Below, piece after piece: positions 1 to 8,233 of a DNA stretch of 54,845 bases (the stretch's first letter is position 1; each line of letters opens with the position of its first letter). A model generated the notes under the pieces. It had not been told where the DNA came from and made no database searches. It saw only the letters and a program-made list of their open reading frames with translations. The DNA lies in NCBI GenBank assembly GCA_045629585.1, contig JAZQRM010000003.1:1-54845 (forward strand), read 5' to 3'. Made by a program: the position numbers and the translations under genes. Source of the DNA: Taishania sp045629585 (GTDB lineage: Bacteria; Bacteroidota; Bacteroidia; Flavobacteriales_D; Crocinitomicaceae).

Positions 1-351
1 ATTTTTACCCTTGCACTAGCTACGCTACTTTTTGCTTGTGAAAAAGTTGATTTTGAGTCAAAAGAGCATGAATTAAACTCCGTACAAACTACCGATAAAG
101 CAGCTCCATCAATGGGCGATATTGCATGTCTTGTTCGTGACGGCTCTGGTACTATCGTTGGACTTGGGCAAAGATGTGGTACTCCAACAGGTAAATGTGG
201 TAAAGAAACATCTTGTAAGTTACTAGAAACTTCTGTTTCGAAGTCTATGCTTGATGGAATGAGTCCTGAATCTTTTGTTTCTATGTGGAATGATGAAAAG
301 GGGCGTTTAAAACTAATGGAATTAGGTTTTTATGAAGAAGATGTTAAATAA
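1..351 (+). CDS. Small lipoprotein, 5' end outside the window
   Basis: The reading frame is open from base 1, so the start codon lies upstream of the window. The visible N-terminus is a hydrophobic stretch ending in a lipobox (Leu-Phe-Ala-Cys, Cys codon at 37-39), which predicts an SPII-processed lipoprotein. The mature part of about 100 residues has a short Cys-containing segment (Cys-Leu-Val-Arg-Asp, then two closely spaced Cys near GKCGKETSC). I do not recognise the family. An internal ATG at 112 would miss the signal peptide and is unlikely to be the true start. A hairpin terminator follows directly. The function is unknown. Confidence 0.75.
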   Translation: MFTLALATLLFACEKVDFESKEHELNSVQTTDKAAPSMGDIACLVRDGSGTIVGLGQRCGTPTGKCGKETSCKLLETSVSKSMLDGMSPESFVSMWNDEKGRLKLMELGFYEEDVK

Positions 352-355
352 TATA

Positions 356-1450
356 ATGAGCGTAGATCAATGTCTACGCTGTTTTTACTTTGAAAGGAGT
401 TTATTCGTTGTTTTAATAAGTTTGTTTTTGCTAAGTTGTGGTGAAAAAAAAGAACCTATACTAGATGTTAAGTTCCTGGATATTTCCTTAGATTCGTTAA
501 AAGTAATAGAAACTCAATATCAAGATCTTTCCTTTTCAAAAGCGATTCAATATCCCAATTCTAGTTCTGTTTTCTTCACCAATGATCAAACTGAAAATGA
601 ACTACGTATTTATCAGTTAAATTTAGATGATTTAAGATTAAATCAAATTTTAAATGTTGCAGTTGACTTCGATTATGCTGCGTTTTTTGTAGATGAAAAG
701 AAAAATGAGGTCTTATTGTTTTCTTCTGATTCCATTTACTTCTATGATTTTTCAAATCAATTAGCTAGAAAAATGGCTATTCCTGAAATTAAAAATGGTT
801 TTTTATGTTACCTAAATAGTACAGGATTTCCACCTTTTGTGAATAATAATCAGTTATATATTGAACATTTTTATGACGATGAAGGCACTTATTCAAGCCC
901 TAATTTTTATAAGCAATCCTTTCAGGCAACAGTCGATTTAAATGAAAGTGACGTGAAGCTTCTACCAATGGTTTACCCTTTAGAATATCAAAAAAAATGT
1001 TTTGGATATAATTTTATTCCAGATCGTATTTTCAATGATCGCCTTGATCAAATAGTGACTTTTCCGTATAATGATACTGTTTACGTTTATGATAAGGAAG
1101 GTGTATTTAAAAGCGCTCATTTTTTTGGTACACGAACAAAGCGAAGTAAAGAGTACGTTCCTTATACTGATTTAGATAAAATTGAAAGAGAAGTTTTTGA
1201 CGCTTTTGTTGATGAAATAGCTGTATATGGTGGAACAAGTTATTATCAAAACGCAAAACTCTATTCAAGATTTTTAATGGATGGCATGAAGATAGGTAAT
1301 ATTTCTACGTTGTATTCTTTTTATACTTCGGACTGGAAGTATTTGGGTGAATATAAAGGAAATTTAAATCTTTTCGATAGCGCAAAATATGGATTAGTTA
1401 ATGTGATTTATGATTCTGGTAAAATAAAGATTGATGTTGTTAAAATGTAA
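356..1450 (+). CDS. DUF4221-like lipoprotein, probable beta-propeller
   Basis: A protein of about 364 residues with a hydrophobic segment ending in a lipobox (Leu-Leu-Ser-Cys, Cys at 437-439), so it is probably a lipid-anchored periplasmic or outer-membrane protein. The body is rich in short beta-strand-like segments and aromatic/Asp-containing repeats and resembles the DUF4221 family of Bacteroidota lipoproteins; this family call is from memory of the pattern, not a search. The start is unclear. ATGs at 332 and 356 precede or overlap the terminator hairpin of the upstream gene, while a GAAAGGAG sequence at 392-399 suggests initiation further in, where only non-ATG codons such as TTG at 422 are available. 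It overlaps the next lipoprotein gene by 17 bases, suggesting co-transcription. The function is unknown. Confidence 0.65.
   Translation: MSVDQCLRCFYFERSLFVVLISLFLLSCGEKKEPILDVKFLDISLDSLKVIETQYQDLSFSKAIQYPNSSSVFFTNDQTENELRIYQLNLDDLRLNQILNVAVDFDYAAFFVDEKKNEVLLFSSDSIYFYDFSNQLARKMAIPEIKNGFLCYLNSTGFPPFVNNNQLYIEHFYDDEGTYSSPNFYKQSFQATVDLNESDVKLLPMVYPLEYQKKCFGYNFIPDRIFNDRLDQIVTFPYNDTVYVYDKEGVFKSAHFFGTRTKRSKEYVPYTDLDKIEREVFDAFVDEIAVYGGTSYYQNAKLYSRFLMDGMKIGNISTLYSFYTSDWKYLGEYKGNLNLFDSAKYGLVNVIYDSGKIKIDVVKM
359..386 (+). terminator. Rho-independent terminator after the first lipoprotein
   Basis: An 8-bp perfect stem (AGCGTAGA at 359-366 with TCTACGCT at 373-380) and a 6-base loop are followed by GTTTTT. 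It starts 8 bases after the preceding stop codon. It overlaps the 5' end of the next reading frame if that frame begins at the ATG at 356. Confidence 0.75.
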
Positions 1451-1862
1451 TCATGTGTTTTTATTTTTTCTTTGTTTTCTTTATTCATGCAAAAATGAGG
1501 AAATTAAACAGGAAGATAAAGTTTTTAGTCAGATAGGTGTTTTTTATTCCGATGAATTTGATAAAAGGATCGCAAAACTTTTGAGTCCTTATGACGATGG
1601 CTATTTTGCTATAATTGATTATTCAAACTGTGCCAAATGTTCAGAAGGGAAGGTCGTTCATTTTTTTGATGCTCTGAAAACGGAGATACAGTATAATATT
1701 ATTTTCACAGATTCGGTTGTATTTAATCAATATGCTGATTTACATGAGAATTGTGATTGGTTCTATGTGCCCAAAGAATATTTTAAAGAACAGAAAGTGG
1801 AAAGTACATTAATCTTAATGTATCAAAAGTTGAAAGGGGGAGAAATCAAAAGAATTGAATAA
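1434..1862 (+). CDS. Small lipoprotein with a CxxC motif
   Basis: A 142-residue protein beginning with a hydrophobic signal and a lipobox (Leu-Tyr-Ser-Cys). The ATG at 1434 is preferred over the TTG just before it. A Cys-Ala-Lys-Cys motif sits near residue 66, after a beta-strand-like segment ending Ile-Asp-Tyr-Ser. This is the position where thioredoxin-like proteins carry their active site, so a redox or thiol-handling role is possible but not shown. The 5' end overlaps the preceding propeller-like lipoprotein gene by 17 bases, so the two are probably translated from one transcript and may work together on the same envelope substrate. I do not recognise a named family. Confidence 0.65.
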   Translation: MLLKCNHVFLFFLCFLYSCKNEEIKQEDKVFSQIGVFYSDEFDKRIAKLLSPYDDGYFAIIDYSNCAKCSEGKVVHFFDALKTEIQYNIIFTDSVVFNQYADLHENCDWFYVPKEYFKEQKVESTLILMYQKLKGGEIKRIE

Positions 1863-1979
1863 AGTTACGGTTGTCTTCTGAAACTATTCTATATTATCTT
1901 ATTATAGATCAAATCCAAACGCAAAGAATTGCAGAAGGAAGGCGTGTATAAATCGAGAGAGAAATAAGAAAGAATAAAG

Positions 1980-2005
1980 AAAGGAGTGTAGCAATACACT
2001 CCTTT
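1980..2005. terminator. Bidirectional terminator between convergent genes
   Basis: An 11-bp perfect stem (AAAGGAGTGTA at 1980-1990 pairing with TACACTCCTTT at 1995-2005) closes a GCAA loop. It is followed by T-rich sequence on the plus strand and preceded by an A-rich stretch, giving a T-tail on the minus strand. It lies between the lipoprotein gene ending at 1862 and the glycosyltransferase gene ending at 2023. Confidence 0.8.
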
Positions 2006-2022
2006 TGTATTTTGATAAATTT

Positions 2023-3312
2023 TTAATGTTCCAAAAGTTTAACGATCTGTTGTGCTATGTTTTGTGAACTATAGTTTTTTAAATTTTTCAATTCTACGTA
2101 CAATTCTCCTTTTTGCCATTGCTCAAAATAGGTGAGCAGTGTTTTTTTCATTCCTTCCGTATCGGTGAAGTCAATCAATATTCCGCTATTTGTTTCCTTC
2201 ATCACGTTGGCTAAATCAGAATCCGTGGCTCCCATTCCTAAAATCGGACGTTTCGCACCCAAATATTCAAAAAACTTTCCAGTCAAGATTCCTTTCACGT
2301 TTGGCGAATTATTAGCAACCAAAAGAAGTAAACTGCGTGTTTGTTGCAATTCGATGCTTTCGTGATGCTTTACTGTTTGTACGCCGTCAAAAAAGGGAGT
2401 TAATCCATGTGTTTGAATACTTTCTAAAACAGAATTATCAACGTTTCCAAAAAGCTCAATCTTCAACGCTTTTGCAAATGCAGAATTTTCCTGCACTAAT
2501 TCGGACAAAGCTTTCCATAAAATATTCGGGTTGCGGCTTTCGGCCATGGAGCCAAAATGGGTGATGGTGAATTTTTCTGTCAATTGCTTGCTACGAGGAT
2601 CAAAATCAGGAAAGATAAATCCATTAGTGATCACTTCCACTGGGCGTTTACCAATTTCTTTTAGTCCCTTTGCACAATCTTCGCTCACGGTAATCACCGA
2701 ATCCGCTTCTGATAAGACGCTTTTTTCCAATTCCTTTTGGCGATTATCTGCCCATTTTCCGGGTAATAAATCTTGATAAAAATCAATCTGCGTCCAAGGA
2801 TCTCTAAAATCGGCCATCCAGTTAAGATTTGGAAAGTTACGCTTCAGATTGCGCGCAATCACATGAACGCTGTGAGGCGGTCCAGTCGAAATAATATGCG
2901 TGATTTCGGGATGTTCCTTTAAATAGGCTTTTAATCGTTTAACACTTGGACGAATCCAAAAAACACGCGCGTCGGGAATGAACAGATTTCCACGCACCCA
3001 AATCATCGATTTTTGAATCCACGATTTCTTTTTGGTCGTATTGACGCCACTTCCTTTTCCAAATCCGGCTTTTTTAGCGATTAATTGTTGCACCTCAAAG
3101 ATGGGATGTTGCAATTGGATTAATTCCGACGGAATTTCAGCGGATAATTGTTCGTCCACGATTGGAAATTGTGCGTTAGAAGGGGAGTAAACGTGCATTT
3201 GCCAACCATTTTCCTTGAAAAATTTCGAGAAACGCAGCCAACGGTGCACACCAGCCCCACCAGCAGGCGGCCAATAATAGGTGATGAGTAAAACGTGTTT
3301 TAAATCTTGCAT
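2023..3312 (-). CDS. Glycosyltransferase, GT4/GT1-like
   Basis: A two-domain (GT-B fold) sugar transferase of about 429 residues. The N-terminal domain starts with a strand followed by a Tyr-Tyr-Trp-Pro-Pro-Ala-Gly-Gly-Ala-Gly motif typical of GT4-like proteins that act on nucleotide sugars. The middle has DFRDPW and a Val-Ile-Thr-Val-Ser-Glu segment. The C-terminal domain has a Gly-Lys-Phe-Phe-Glu-Tyr-Leu motif, equivalent to the nucleotide-sugar-binding EX7E region. The likely role is polysaccharide or cell-surface glycan synthesis in the cytoplasm; acceptor and sugar are unknown. The ATG at 3312 is preferred over 3330 because the hydrophobic first strand begins soon after it. A bidirectional terminator follows the stop codon. 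Confidence 0.85.
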   Translation of the reverse strand: MQDLKHVLLITYYWPPAGGAGVHRWLRFSKFFKENGWQMHVYSPSNAQFPIVDEQLSAEIPSELIQLQHPIFEVQQLIAKKAGFGKGSGVNTTKKKSWIQKSMIWVRGNLFIPDARVFWIRPSVKRLKAYLKEHPEITHIISTGPPHSVHVIARNLKRNFPNLNWMADFRDPWTQIDFYQDLLPGKWADNRQKELEKSVLSEADSVITVSEDCAKGLKEIGKRPVEVITNGFIFPDFDPRSKQLTEKFTITHFGSMAESRNPNILWKALSELVQENSAFAKALKIELFGNVDNSVLESIQTHGLTPFFDGVQTVKHHESIELQQTRSLLLLVANNSPNVKGILTGKFFEYLGAKRPILGMGATDSDLANVMKETNSGILIDFTDTEGMKKTLLTYFEQWQKGELYVELKNLKNYSSQNIAQQIVKLLEH

Positions 3313-3368
3313 GAAAGTATACTTACTCAAAAATAGGAAATATCTTTTGAATGCGAGAATTGTTGATT

Positions 3369-4001
3369 TTACTTCGTCGCGTAGTTGGACAAAACTAAAT
3401 CCGCGTTGACGTATAAAATGGTTGTGTTGGGATTATCTGATAAGGTTTTATTATGTTGAATGGCCTTAATAAAACGTTTGCTTTGTCGTCCCATTATCAT
3501 GCTCCAATAAACCAAAATAATATCCTGTTCTTGGTTTTGAATTTGTTGTAAAAGAATGGCTGTTTCGTTCACGGGTTCAAGTAAAGTTAAATGCTTTTTT
3601 AAAGGTAAAATGGAATCAATGGGCGCTTGTTGTTGGGGTGGAAAAGTTTCCAAAATATTGTTTTTATTCCATTTCAAATTAGGAAAACCTTCGGCATAAC
3701 AGTTGATGTAGAAAACAGCTAATTGACCATTTTTGTCATGATACAAAGCTTGCAGCGGTTGCAAATGATTTTTCACCGCAGCTTTGATTTCTGGTGTTTT
3801 TAGTGGTTTCAGAAAATCAAAATAGGTGGTATCCAGCGCATAACTATATTCAGGTGGAATGTTGTACTTTGTTGCATATTCGTTGATGGACTCTTGGGTA
3901 TATTGAATGTTTTTGTTCAATCCCATGATCGAATAACAGCTATTGAGTAGTAGAAGTAGGGACGCATAAATTCCCAAAGTAGTAGAAGTGATCGTGCGCA
4001 T
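3369..4001 (-). CDS. Hypothetical lipoprotein
   Basis: A 210-residue protein with an N-terminal hydrophobic segment ending in a lipobox (Leu-Asn-Ser-Cys at residues 19-22), so a lipid-anchored envelope protein is predicted. The rest is soluble, with a central segment resembling alternating strands and helices and a C-terminal part containing Tyr-Trp-Ser-Met-Ile-Met-Gly-Arg. I cannot assign a family. A thioredoxin-like fold is conceivable from the strand/helix order, but no CxxC is present. It is separated from the downstream glycosyltransferase gene by about 57 bases and may be transcribed with it. No function is proposed. Confidence 0.6.
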   Translation of the reverse strand: MRTITSTTLGIYASLLLLLNSCYSIMGLNKNIQYTQESINEYATKYNIPPEYSYALDTTYFDFLKPLKTPEIKAAVKNHLQPLQALYHDKNGQLAVFYINCYAEGFPNLKWNKNNILETFPPQQQAPIDSILPLKKHLTLLEPVNETAILLQQIQNQEQDIILVYWSMIMGRQSKRFIKAIQHNKTLSDNPNTTILYVNADLVLSNYATK

Positions 4002-4048
4002 AAATTATTTTTGAATCAGTAAGTTAAGGAAAAAAACATTGAAAATAA

Positions 4049-4074
4049 AAGGGAGATCGTTTCCAATCTCCCTT
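4049..4074 (-). terminator. Terminator of the parA-to-endonuclease gene run
   Basis: A 9-bp perfect stem (AAGGGAGAT at 4049-4057 with ATCTCCCTT at 4066-4074) has an 8-base loop. On the minus strand it is followed by a T-rich tail. It lies 20 bases beyond the stop codon of the endonuclease/phosphatase-family gene. Confidence 0.8.
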
Positions 4075-4093
4075 GATAAGGTTTTATTAAGAA

Positions 4094-5047
4094 TTATCTA
4101 ACCCAAACTTTTATTCGTACGGGTAAGTGATCCGAGTAACCATCAAGATATTTACTTCCAGCATAGTTACGCTTCGGTACAATTTGTCCTTTATACGTAT
4201 CTAACATAAAATCACGTTGAAAGATTTCGCCAGTATTTGGGAGTATGTTAAAGTTTTTTAATGTGCCTTGTTGATGCTCAGAAACCATGATGTGATCTAA
4301 AATTCCCCATTCACTATTATAGTTATAGCTTCCACCAAATTTACCAGACTCTTTTGTAATCATTGGTTTTAGACGTTCAGCAATTAGTTGTGGAGCTTTA
4401 TCTTCGGGATAATCATTCAAGTCTCCCATAAAGATTAATTGTGTTGTAGGCGAAACTTTTTTAATCGAATCAATAAATTGAGTTGCTGCTTTGGCCGCTA
4501 TTAGACGATTTACTTCAGATTCATCTTGTCCACCACGACGAGAAGGCCAGTGGTTAATCATTGCCACAATGGTATCTTTCTTGTGCGTGAATTTTGCCCA
4601 AAGTATATCACGTGTGTAAGGAGTACTTGGATTCTCAATCTCAAAACGGATGTAACCATCTTTTACAAGTGTTAAATGCTTTGGATTATAGATCATTGCT
4701 ACGTCAACACCTCTTAAATCAGGGCTGTCATAATGAACGGTTACAAAGTTTTTACGATCCTTAGAGACTGCATTTAATTCTTCAACGACCATTCTATTTT
4801 CTATTTCTCCGAACCCAACCAAGGTCAATGTTCCCATAGAATCTAGTACTTGATTGATACGGTTTAGTTTGGTCAAATAGCGTTCTGAAGTCCACTGGTT
4901 TTTACCATCGGGTAAAAATTCTTCATCATTATGCGGTTGGTTGATTGTATCGTATAAGTTTTCAACGTTATAAAATGCAATAGAAGAAGCGGTAATTTTA
5001 CAAGACGCTAATCCTAATATTAATGCTAAAATTGGTAAAATTCTCAT
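4094..5047 (-). CDS. Endonuclease/exonuclease/phosphatase-family lipoprotein
   Basis: A protein of about 317 residues with a signal peptide ending in a lipobox (Leu-Ala-Ser-Cys), so it is predicted to be an exported lipoprotein. The mature protein has the DNase I-like metal-dependent hydrolase fold: Phe-Tyr-Asn-Val-Glu-Asn-Leu near the start (metal-binding Glu), Met-Gly-Asp-Leu-Asn-Asp in the second half, and a C-terminal Ser-Asp-His-Leu-Pro-Val motif with the catalytic His. The substrate may be extracellular nucleic acid or a phosphoester; this cannot be read from the sequence. The ATG at 5047 is chosen over 5059 because it directly precedes the signal peptide. It overlaps the wbqC-like gene by 4 bases and is last in its operon. 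Confidence 0.88.
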   Translation of the reverse strand: MRILPILALILGLASCKITASSIAFYNVENLYDTINQPHNDEEFLPDGKNQWTSERYLTKLNRINQVLDSMGTLTLVGFGEIENRMVVEELNAVSKDRKNFVTVHYDSPDLRGVDVAMIYNPKHLTLVKDGYIRFEIENPSTPYTRDILWAKFTHKKDTIVAMINHWPSRRGGQDESEVNRLIAAKAATQFIDSIKKVSPTTQLIFMGDLNDYPEDKAPQLIAERLKPMITKESGKFGGSYNYNSEWGILDHIMVSEHQQGTLKNFNILPNTGEIFQRDFMLDTYKGQIVPKRNYAGSKYLDGYSDHLPVRIKVWVR

Positions 5048-5640
5048 GGTATAATCCATTTACGAGCCATTGGCCCTTCATTAAAAATTAAATCTAAAAT
5101 AGAGAGGTTATTGATGAAGTTTGTTTTTTCTGCAAAAACTTGTGTGTAAGGTTTTATTGGATAATAACTTTCTGTATCGAAACACTTTTTTCTAAAATCG
5201 TGGTCTCTATCCGTTGCATTTACATATTGTTTACTCCACTCTAATGTTAACGGAAGTGATAACCATTCAATGATACGTAGATGAATATTTGCTAAAAAAT
5301 CAATCAAAGAATGTTCAGGATTTTCAATCAATTCTATAATTTCTTTTTCATAAAAGTCAAAAAATGGAGAGGCGGAGTACGCTGTTTTTAGAGAGCGAAT
5401 ATGTAATTTTCTCCATCCATCTTCCACTATCAACACTTCTTTCATTGCTGTTTTATTTCCGAATGGACGTTGCACTGGAATACTAAGTGTTTGCTTTCCG
5501 TTAGGACCTAAAATTTCCATTCGCGTTCGAATGGTTTGCTTTATGAAATGTTCACCCACATCCAGAATTGAATGTGGGTTAGAACATAATGCTTGGTAAT
5601 AGGCTATTGATCCGAAGTAACTAATCGGGAAAATATCCAT
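5044..5640 (-). CDS. WbqC-like family protein
   Basis: A 198-residue protein matching the WbqC-like family. It starts with a Phe-Pro-Ile-Ser-Tyr-Phe-Gly segment, has an Ile-Pro-Val motif after a short hairpin, and a Phe-Tyr-Glu segment near the middle. The family is sometimes found in O-antigen clusters, but its biochemical role is not established. No signal peptide is seen, so it is probably cytoplasmic. It shares one base with the lepB stop (TAATG arrangement) and overlaps the downstream lipoprotein gene by 4 bases, which points to coupled translation. Its place between lepB and the end of the operon suggests a cell-envelope task. Confidence 0.85.
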   Translation of the reverse strand: MDIFPISYFGSIAYYQALCSNPHSILDVGEHFIKQTIRTRMEILGPNGKQTLSIPVQRPFGNKTAMKEVLIVEDGWRKLHIRSLKTAYSASPFFDFYEKEIIELIENPEHSLIDFLANIHLRIIEWLSLPLTLEWSKQYVNATDRDHDFRKKCFDTESYYPIKPYTQVFAEKTNFINNLSILDLIFNEGPMARKWIIP

Positions 5641-7505
5641 TATTTAATTGGTTTAAAGAATCGTTCAAAGCGGAATCCATATTGAGGATTAGAGGATAAC
5701 CAAGTCATTGATGCTTTACCAATAATATGGTCTTCAGGAACAAATCCCCAAACTCTTGAATCGGCAGAATTATATCTATTGTCTCCCATCATCCAGTAGT
5801 AATTCATACCAACGGTATAGGTTGTTGTTTTTTTACCGTCGATGTATATTCCGTCTGCTTTTTCTTCTAATGTATGACCTTCGTATGCAGTGATTATACG
5901 TCTGTAATATGCAATATCTTCTTTGGTAAAATCTACAACTTTTCCTTTAAAAGGAACTTGTATTTTTCTAAAATCACTCACCGTATTTAAAATACGAGAA
6001 TCTTTAGGGAAATTGTCAAGAGCAGCTAATTTTTCAGATGCTTTCATTTGTCCCGTTTCTGCTGTAGTTCCTGGAGTTGCAAGATATAAAGAAAAGTTTA
6101 CTTCTGGATAATCCTTTCGTAGCCTTGCAATTAATTCAAGATTTGCATATACAGCAACAATCCCATTCTGATTTTGTTGAATATCAGAGTTTTCTATTTT
6201 ATATTTTTGATATAAATGTTCAGAGGTGCTGAAGTTTGGATTGCTTATGCTGTACATAAGTAATTGATTCGGAGCAACAAATGCTGGTTGGTCATTAACG
6301 TATAGAATGGAGTTTTTTAATTCTATATAATCTGATGGTATTGCAACACAACGTTTGATATAGTTTTCACGTTTGTCAACAGGACGATAGATAATTCCTT
6401 TGTGGGATATCTCTCGATTTTCTGATTGATCAAAAGTAATTTTATCTTCTGCAATTAATTTTCTTGCGGCCTGATTCCATTGGTTTCGGCTAGCTAAAAA
6501 CTCACTTATATACCTTTCTTCGGCATATCGCATAATAGTGTTGTCATCTGTAATTCCCACTCTGGATAAAGAGTCTCTATAGAAGTTTACGATTTTTTGA
6601 CCACGTTGTTTAGAACTATTATCGTATAAACGGAATGCTTCACGATATACGATTCCTTCATATTCATGTCCCATCAATCCAAATGGCATACGCGGATCGT
6701 ATACTGCAGTATCTCCAGCAGGATAATTAAATACGACTACATCATTTCTGTGTATTGATGAATATCCAGGAATTCGGAAGTATTCTCCTTTTTCTAATGA
6801 TGTATATGATTTTATATTGACTAGAGGTACAGTGTTGTGCACCAAAGGATAGGATAATGGTGTAACTGGAACTTTTGGTCCATAAGCTAATTTATTCACA
6901 AACAAGAAGTCACCAACTAGTAGCGTTCTTTCCATTGATCCAGTTGGGATACGGAAAGGCTCGAAAACATAAGTCCTAATGATAAGGGCTGCGATTAATG
7001 CAAATAAAATGGAATCTCCCCATTCTTTAACTTTTGTTTTTGTTCCAGGTTTATGGCGAGTTACAGCATCAATAGACAATGCAATTGCATGACCAATAAC
7101 AGGTAAAGCAAGAAACAAAACGAGATGATCTCCCCATGTTCTAATTCCTACTTCTCTTGCGTTCGCCCAATTGGTTGGAGCTTGTATTTCTTTTTGTTCT
7201 TTGGCAATTTTCCAGAAGATAAGATAAGGGAAAATAATTCCTTGTAAGGTATCCGTCAAGCTATAAAAACCAAATCTTCGGATATAGCTAACGTTTAAAA
7301 CGGCAAGCATGACTAGGTGTACACCTGGTATTAATAGTAATAACGCCCACCAACCTTTTTTATTAAAGGTACTAAATGCTAAATAGTAGTTTAATCCTGG
7401 AATAAGCGCTTGGGAAGATTGCATTCCCGCTAATGGGAAAGATTTATTCCATAAAGCAATGTATGGGTGGATTAAAATGTAGAGGTAAAAAAAAATGAAA
7501 CTCAT
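5640..7505 (-). CDS. lepB: Signal peptidase I, long Bacteroidota form
   Basis: A membrane serine protease that removes signal peptides from exported proteins. At 621 residues it is about twice the E. coli enzyme length. Residues 1-180 are an extra N-terminal region with several hydrophobic segments. The catalytic Ser is Ser190 (Pro-Thr-Gly-Ser-Met) and the general-base Lys is Lys384 (Tyr-Ile-Lys-Arg-Cys-Val). A large insertion separates them. A second insertion lies before the conserved Gly-Asp-Asn-Arg box at 574-577, followed by Ser-Arg-Val-Trp-Gly. The gene starts 5 bases after dapB and overlaps the wbqC-like start by one base. Confidence 0.95.
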   Translation of the reverse strand: MSFIFFYLYILIHPYIALWNKSFPLAGMQSSQALIPGLNYYLAFSTFNKKGWWALLLLIPGVHLVMLAVLNVSYIRRFGFYSLTDTLQGIIFPYLIFWKIAKEQKEIQAPTNWANAREVGIRTWGDHLVLFLALPVIGHAIALSIDAVTRHKPGTKTKVKEWGDSILFALIAALIIRTYVFEPFRIPTGSMERTLLVGDFLFVNKLAYGPKVPVTPLSYPLVHNTVPLVNIKSYTSLEKGEYFRIPGYSSIHRNDVVVFNYPAGDTAVYDPRMPFGLMGHEYEGIVYREAFRLYDNSSKQRGQKIVNFYRDSLSRVGITDDNTIMRYAEERYISEFLASRNQWNQAARKLIAEDKITFDQSENREISHKGIIYRPVDKRENYIKRCVAIPSDYIELKNSILYVNDQPAFVAPNQLLMYSISNPNFSTSEHLYQKYKIENSDIQQNQNGIVAVYANLELIARLRKDYPEVNFSLYLATPGTTAETGQMKASEKLAALDNFPKDSRILNTVSDFRKIQVPFKGKVVDFTKEDIAYYRRIITAYEGHTLEEKADGIYIDGKKTTTYTVGMNYYWMMGDNRYNSADSRVWGFVPEDHIIGKASMTWLSSNPQYGFRFERFFKPIK

Positions 7506-7510
7506 ATCGT

Positions 7511-8233
7511 TTATAGGTTTAAAACGTCGGACATCGTATAGATTCCTTTTTTGTCTTTTAAAAATTCAGCCGCTATTACAGCCCCTAAAGCAAATCCTTT
7601 ACGGTTGTTAGCGGTATGCTTTAATTGAATGTTGTCAATGTCAGACTCATAGGTGATCGTATGAGTTCCTGGGATATTGTCAATGCGCAATGCAGAAATA
7701 GGAATTGTTTGCTCTGGTGTTTTCAAATGTTCATCAGAGAGCAATTCAAAATCTTGATATTCTGTGTGGTTTTCAATGATTTGATTGGCCAAAGTAATTG
7801 CCGTTCCGCTTGGAGCATCTAATTTTTGGGTGTGATGAATTTCTTCAATGAAAACTTTATATTCCGCATAGGGACTTATAAGTTGTGCCAATTTTCGATT
7901 AAGAGCAAAGAGTAGATTTACTCCGACTGAGAAGTTCGAGGCATGTAATAAAGCTCCATTAGTCTCTACTACTTTCTCTTGAATGATTGGAAATTTACTG
8001 TCCCATGCTGTTGTTCCTACAACGACGGGGATGTTCTGTTCCAAACAGAAAGTGATATTTTCAACGGCCACATCAGGAAGTGTAAATTCAATGGCTACAT
8101 CGATTTTTACATTTTTCAAATGTTCGATAGGGTTTTGAGAATTGACTTTAGCTACAATCTTGTGACCTCTTTCAATAGCAATTTCTTCAATTGCTTTCCC
8201 CATTTTTCCATATCCTATTAATGCAATATTCAT
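7511..8233 (-). CDS. dapB: 4-hydroxy-tetrahydrodipicolinate reductase
   Basis: This enzyme reduces 4-hydroxy-tetrahydrodipicolinate with NAD(P)H in the diaminopimelate pathway, supplying lysine and peptidoglycan cross-linking residues. It is a 240-residue cytoplasmic enzyme, typical of the short Bacteroidota form. The Rossmann nucleotide-binding loop is GYGKMG at residues 7-12. The catalytic segment Glu-Ile-His-His-x-x-Lys-x-Asp-Ala-Pro-Ser-Gly-Thr-Ala spans residues 131-145, with His133, His134 and Lys137. The start overlaps the stop of the upstream DUF5683 gene by one base, so it is part of the same operon as parAB and lepB. Confidence 0.96.
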   Translation of the reverse strand: MNIALIGYGKMGKAIEEIAIERGHKIVAKVNSQNPIEHLKNVKIDVAIEFTLPDVAVENITFCLEQNIPVVVGTTAWDSKFPIIQEKVVETNGALLHASNFSVGVNLLFALNRKLAQLISPYAEYKVFIEEIHHTQKLDAPSGTAITLANQIIENHTEYQDFELLSDEHLKTPEQTIPISALRIDNIPGTHTITYESDIDNIQLKHTANNRKGFALGAVIAAEFLKDKKGIYTMSDVLNL

